Assembly: GCA_002372135.1 (NCBI GenBank)
Contig: DFIN01000018.1
Location: 972 to 9,423, forward strand
Source: Bacteroidales bacterium UBA3696
GTDB lineage: Bacteria; Bacteroidota; Bacteroidia; Bacteroidales; Paludibacteraceae
DNA: 8,452 nt
Reading direction: 5' to 3'
Below, one piece after another: positions 7,315 through 8,452 of the stretch (within the stretch, counting starts at the first letter, position 1; the number at the start of each line of letters is the position of its first letter). The notes beneath the pieces were generated by a model. That model was not told the origin of the DNA. It did not search any database and saw only the letters and a list, made by a program, of their open reading frames with translations. The position numbers and the translations under genes were made by a program.

Positions 7315-7653
7315 TCATCGATCAAGGTTGTTAATACCGAACGTGTGCTCATTCCATGTAGAGTGGTGCGAATGCAGAGTCAGTCTCGGTGAGTCGGCAT
7401 CGTGCAGTCCGTAGAACAGGTGCAGTGCAAAAGCGATTGCCGCAGAGTCGTCAGCCGCTGACGTTGCCGGTTGAGTCTGTACAGGCTCAACAGCGGCAAC
7501 AGCAGGTTGGACGGCAGGTTTCTTTTCCAAGCGTTGCATAATAGCCCCCAAACCCTTCATAACGAATACGAATAGGGTTAGTAGTAACACTACAATGCAA
7601 AATCCCAAGCAGGTAACCAGCCAAGTTTGACCGGTAACAGTAAGCATAATCAT
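7315..7653 (-). CDS. mmdD: Small membrane subunit of the decarboxylase (delta, OadG family)
   Basis: Small anchor and assembly subunit expected to hold the soluble carboxyltransferase to the membrane part of the pump. The 112 residues contain one transmembrane helix (about 11-33, TWLVTCLGFCIVVLLL), a basic stretch (RLEKK, 41-45), a Pro/Ala/Val/Gln-rich linker (about 46-65) and a C-terminal segment beginning AADDSAAIAFALHLF. The tail is histidine-rich (His78, 84, 94, 96, 97, 103) and ends GINNLDR; related OadG tails bind zinc. The start is 3 bp after the mmdA stop. ATG at 7653 is used; a second ATG two codons later is equally possible. Sequence conservation in this family is low, so the call rests on architecture and on its position between the alpha and biotin subunits. 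Confidence 0.85.
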   Translation of the reverse strand: MIMLTVTGQTWLVTCLGFCIVVLLLTLFVFVMKGLGAIMQRLEKKPAVQPAVAAVEPVQTQPATSAADDSAAIAFALHLFYGLHDADSPRLTLHSHHSTWNEHTFGINNLDR

Positions 7654-7656
7654 AGA

Positions 7657-8452
7657 TTACAACGGGATATTAGAGTGTTTCTTAAGCGGGTTGGTCAGGC
7701 GCTTGGTTTGCAGTTTCTCAAAGGCGTTGATGATACGTACGCGCGTGTTGCGAGGTTCAATTACGTCGTCAATATAACCGCGATTGGCAGCCTGATAGGG
7801 GCTGGCGAACAAGTCTTTGTATTCAGCCTCTTTCTCGGCAATGAATTTCTTTTTCTCCTCGGGGTCTTCGATGGCTTTGAGGGCTTTGGCTTGGAGCACA
7901 CCTACGGCACCGCTGGCACCCATAACGGCAATTTCTGCGTTCGGCCATGCATAGCATACGTCGCCGCGCAACTGTTTGCAACTCATCACGATATGACTTC
8001 CGCCATACGACTTGCGGATGGTTACGGTAACCTTGGGAACGGTGGCCTCGCCGAATGCGAACATCAGTTTGGCTCCGTGGTCAATGATACCGGCATATTC
8101 TTGTCCTGTACCGCAGAGGAAGCCGGGAACATCCACAAGGGTAAGGATCTGGATGTTAAACGCATCGCAGAAGCGCACGAAGCGGGCAGCTTTGCGGCTG
8201 GCATCGCAGTCCAGCACACCGGCTAACCAACTCGGTTGGTTGGCAATGATACCTGTGGAGCGACCGTTGAAGCGGGCAAAACCGCAGATGATGTTCTTGG
8301 CATAGTCTTTCTGAACCTCCATAAAGTCACCATTGTCCACAATGAGGTTGATGATGTCCTTCATGTTGTAGGGTTTATTGGGATCGTCGGGAACGATGTT
8401 GTTCAGTTCGTCCTCGATACGTGAAGGATCATCGGTGCACTCTACGAGCGGA
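7657..8452 (-). CDS. mmdA: Methylmalonyl-CoA decarboxylase alpha subunit (carboxyltransferase), C-terminal half; N-terminus outside window
   Basis: Transfers the carboxyl group of (S)-methylmalonyl-CoA to biotin, giving propionyl-CoA. The frame stays open to the right edge, giving 264 of an expected roughly 510-520 residues. The ATG at 8364 is internal: upstream codons continue the family sequence (PLVECTDDPSRIEDELNNIV). Visible hallmarks of the acyl-CoA carboxyltransferase C-terminal domain are VDVPGFLCGTGQEYAGII, HGAKLMFAFGEATVPKVT, KSYGGSHIVMSCKQLRGD and YAWPNAEIAVMG. The end is HSNIPL. The same family includes the propionyl-CoA carboxylase beta subunit; the following mmdD-mmdC-mmdB genes make the sodium-pumping decarboxylase far more likely. 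One oddity is a Gly (codon 7900-7902) in GAVGVL, where many relatives have Glu. Only 3 bp separate its stop from mmdD. The operon promoter is outside the window. Confidence 0.95.
   Translation of the reverse strand, partial: PLVECTDDPSRIEDELNNIVPDDPNKPYNMKDIINLIVDNGDFMEVQKDYAKNIICGFARFNGRSTGIIANQPSWLAGVLDCDASRKAARFVRFCDAFNIQILTLVDVPGFLCGTGQEYAGIIDHGAKLMFAFGEATVPKVTVTIRKSYGGSHIVMSCKQLRGDVCYAWPNAEIAVMGASGAVGVLQAKALKAIEDPEEKKKFIAEKEAEYKDLFASPYQAANRGYIDDVIEPRNTRVRIINAFEKLQTKRLTNPLKKHSNIPL

Overview
The window looks like chromosomal DNA of a member of the Bacteroidales (Bacteroidota). The evidence is the protein content, the absence of obvious Shine-Dalgarno sequences before the starts, and a promoter-like sequence of the Bacteroidales type (-33 ATTG, 20-nt spacer, -7 TACTTTTG). 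I cannot name the genus. Every recognisable gene lies on the minus strand, so the natural reading direction runs from high to low coordinates. No tRNA, rRNA, CRISPR array, insertion sequence or phage gene was seen.

Region 1 (8452 down to 5095) is the end of an energy-metabolism operon. It carries the C-terminal half of the carboxyltransferase (alpha) subunit mmdA, cut by the window edge, then mmdD (small membrane anchor), mmdC (biotin carrier) and mmdB (membrane sodium pump). Together these form a sodium-translocating methylmalonyl-CoA decarboxylase. It removes CO2 from methylmalonyl-CoA in the succinate-to-propionate pathway and uses the energy to export Na+. Following mmdB after only 29 bp is luxS, which cleaves S-ribosylhomocysteine to homocysteine and the AI-2 precursor. 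A perfect 14-bp hairpin with a T-rich tail (5040 to 4995) closes this unit.

Region 2 (5094 to 4813) is the only sizeable intergenic space, 282 bp. It holds the luxS terminator, a 24-bp inverted repeat that may be a repressor operator, and the candidate promoter of the next operon.

Region 3 (4812 down to 1) is a tripartite drug-efflux operon with gaps of 15, 9 and 2 bp. The order is TetR-family repressor, TolC-like outer membrane channel, lipoprotein membrane-fusion adaptor, and an AcrB-type RND pump cut by the left edge after residue 595. The likely logic is that the TetR protein represses its own operon until a toxic ligand binds it; the substrate cannot be read from the sequence.

The gene families are all familiar. 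I found no convincing new system. The points most worth checking are the attachment of luxS to the decarboxylase operon, the inverted repeat upstream of tetR, and the shortened hairpin of the adaptor.
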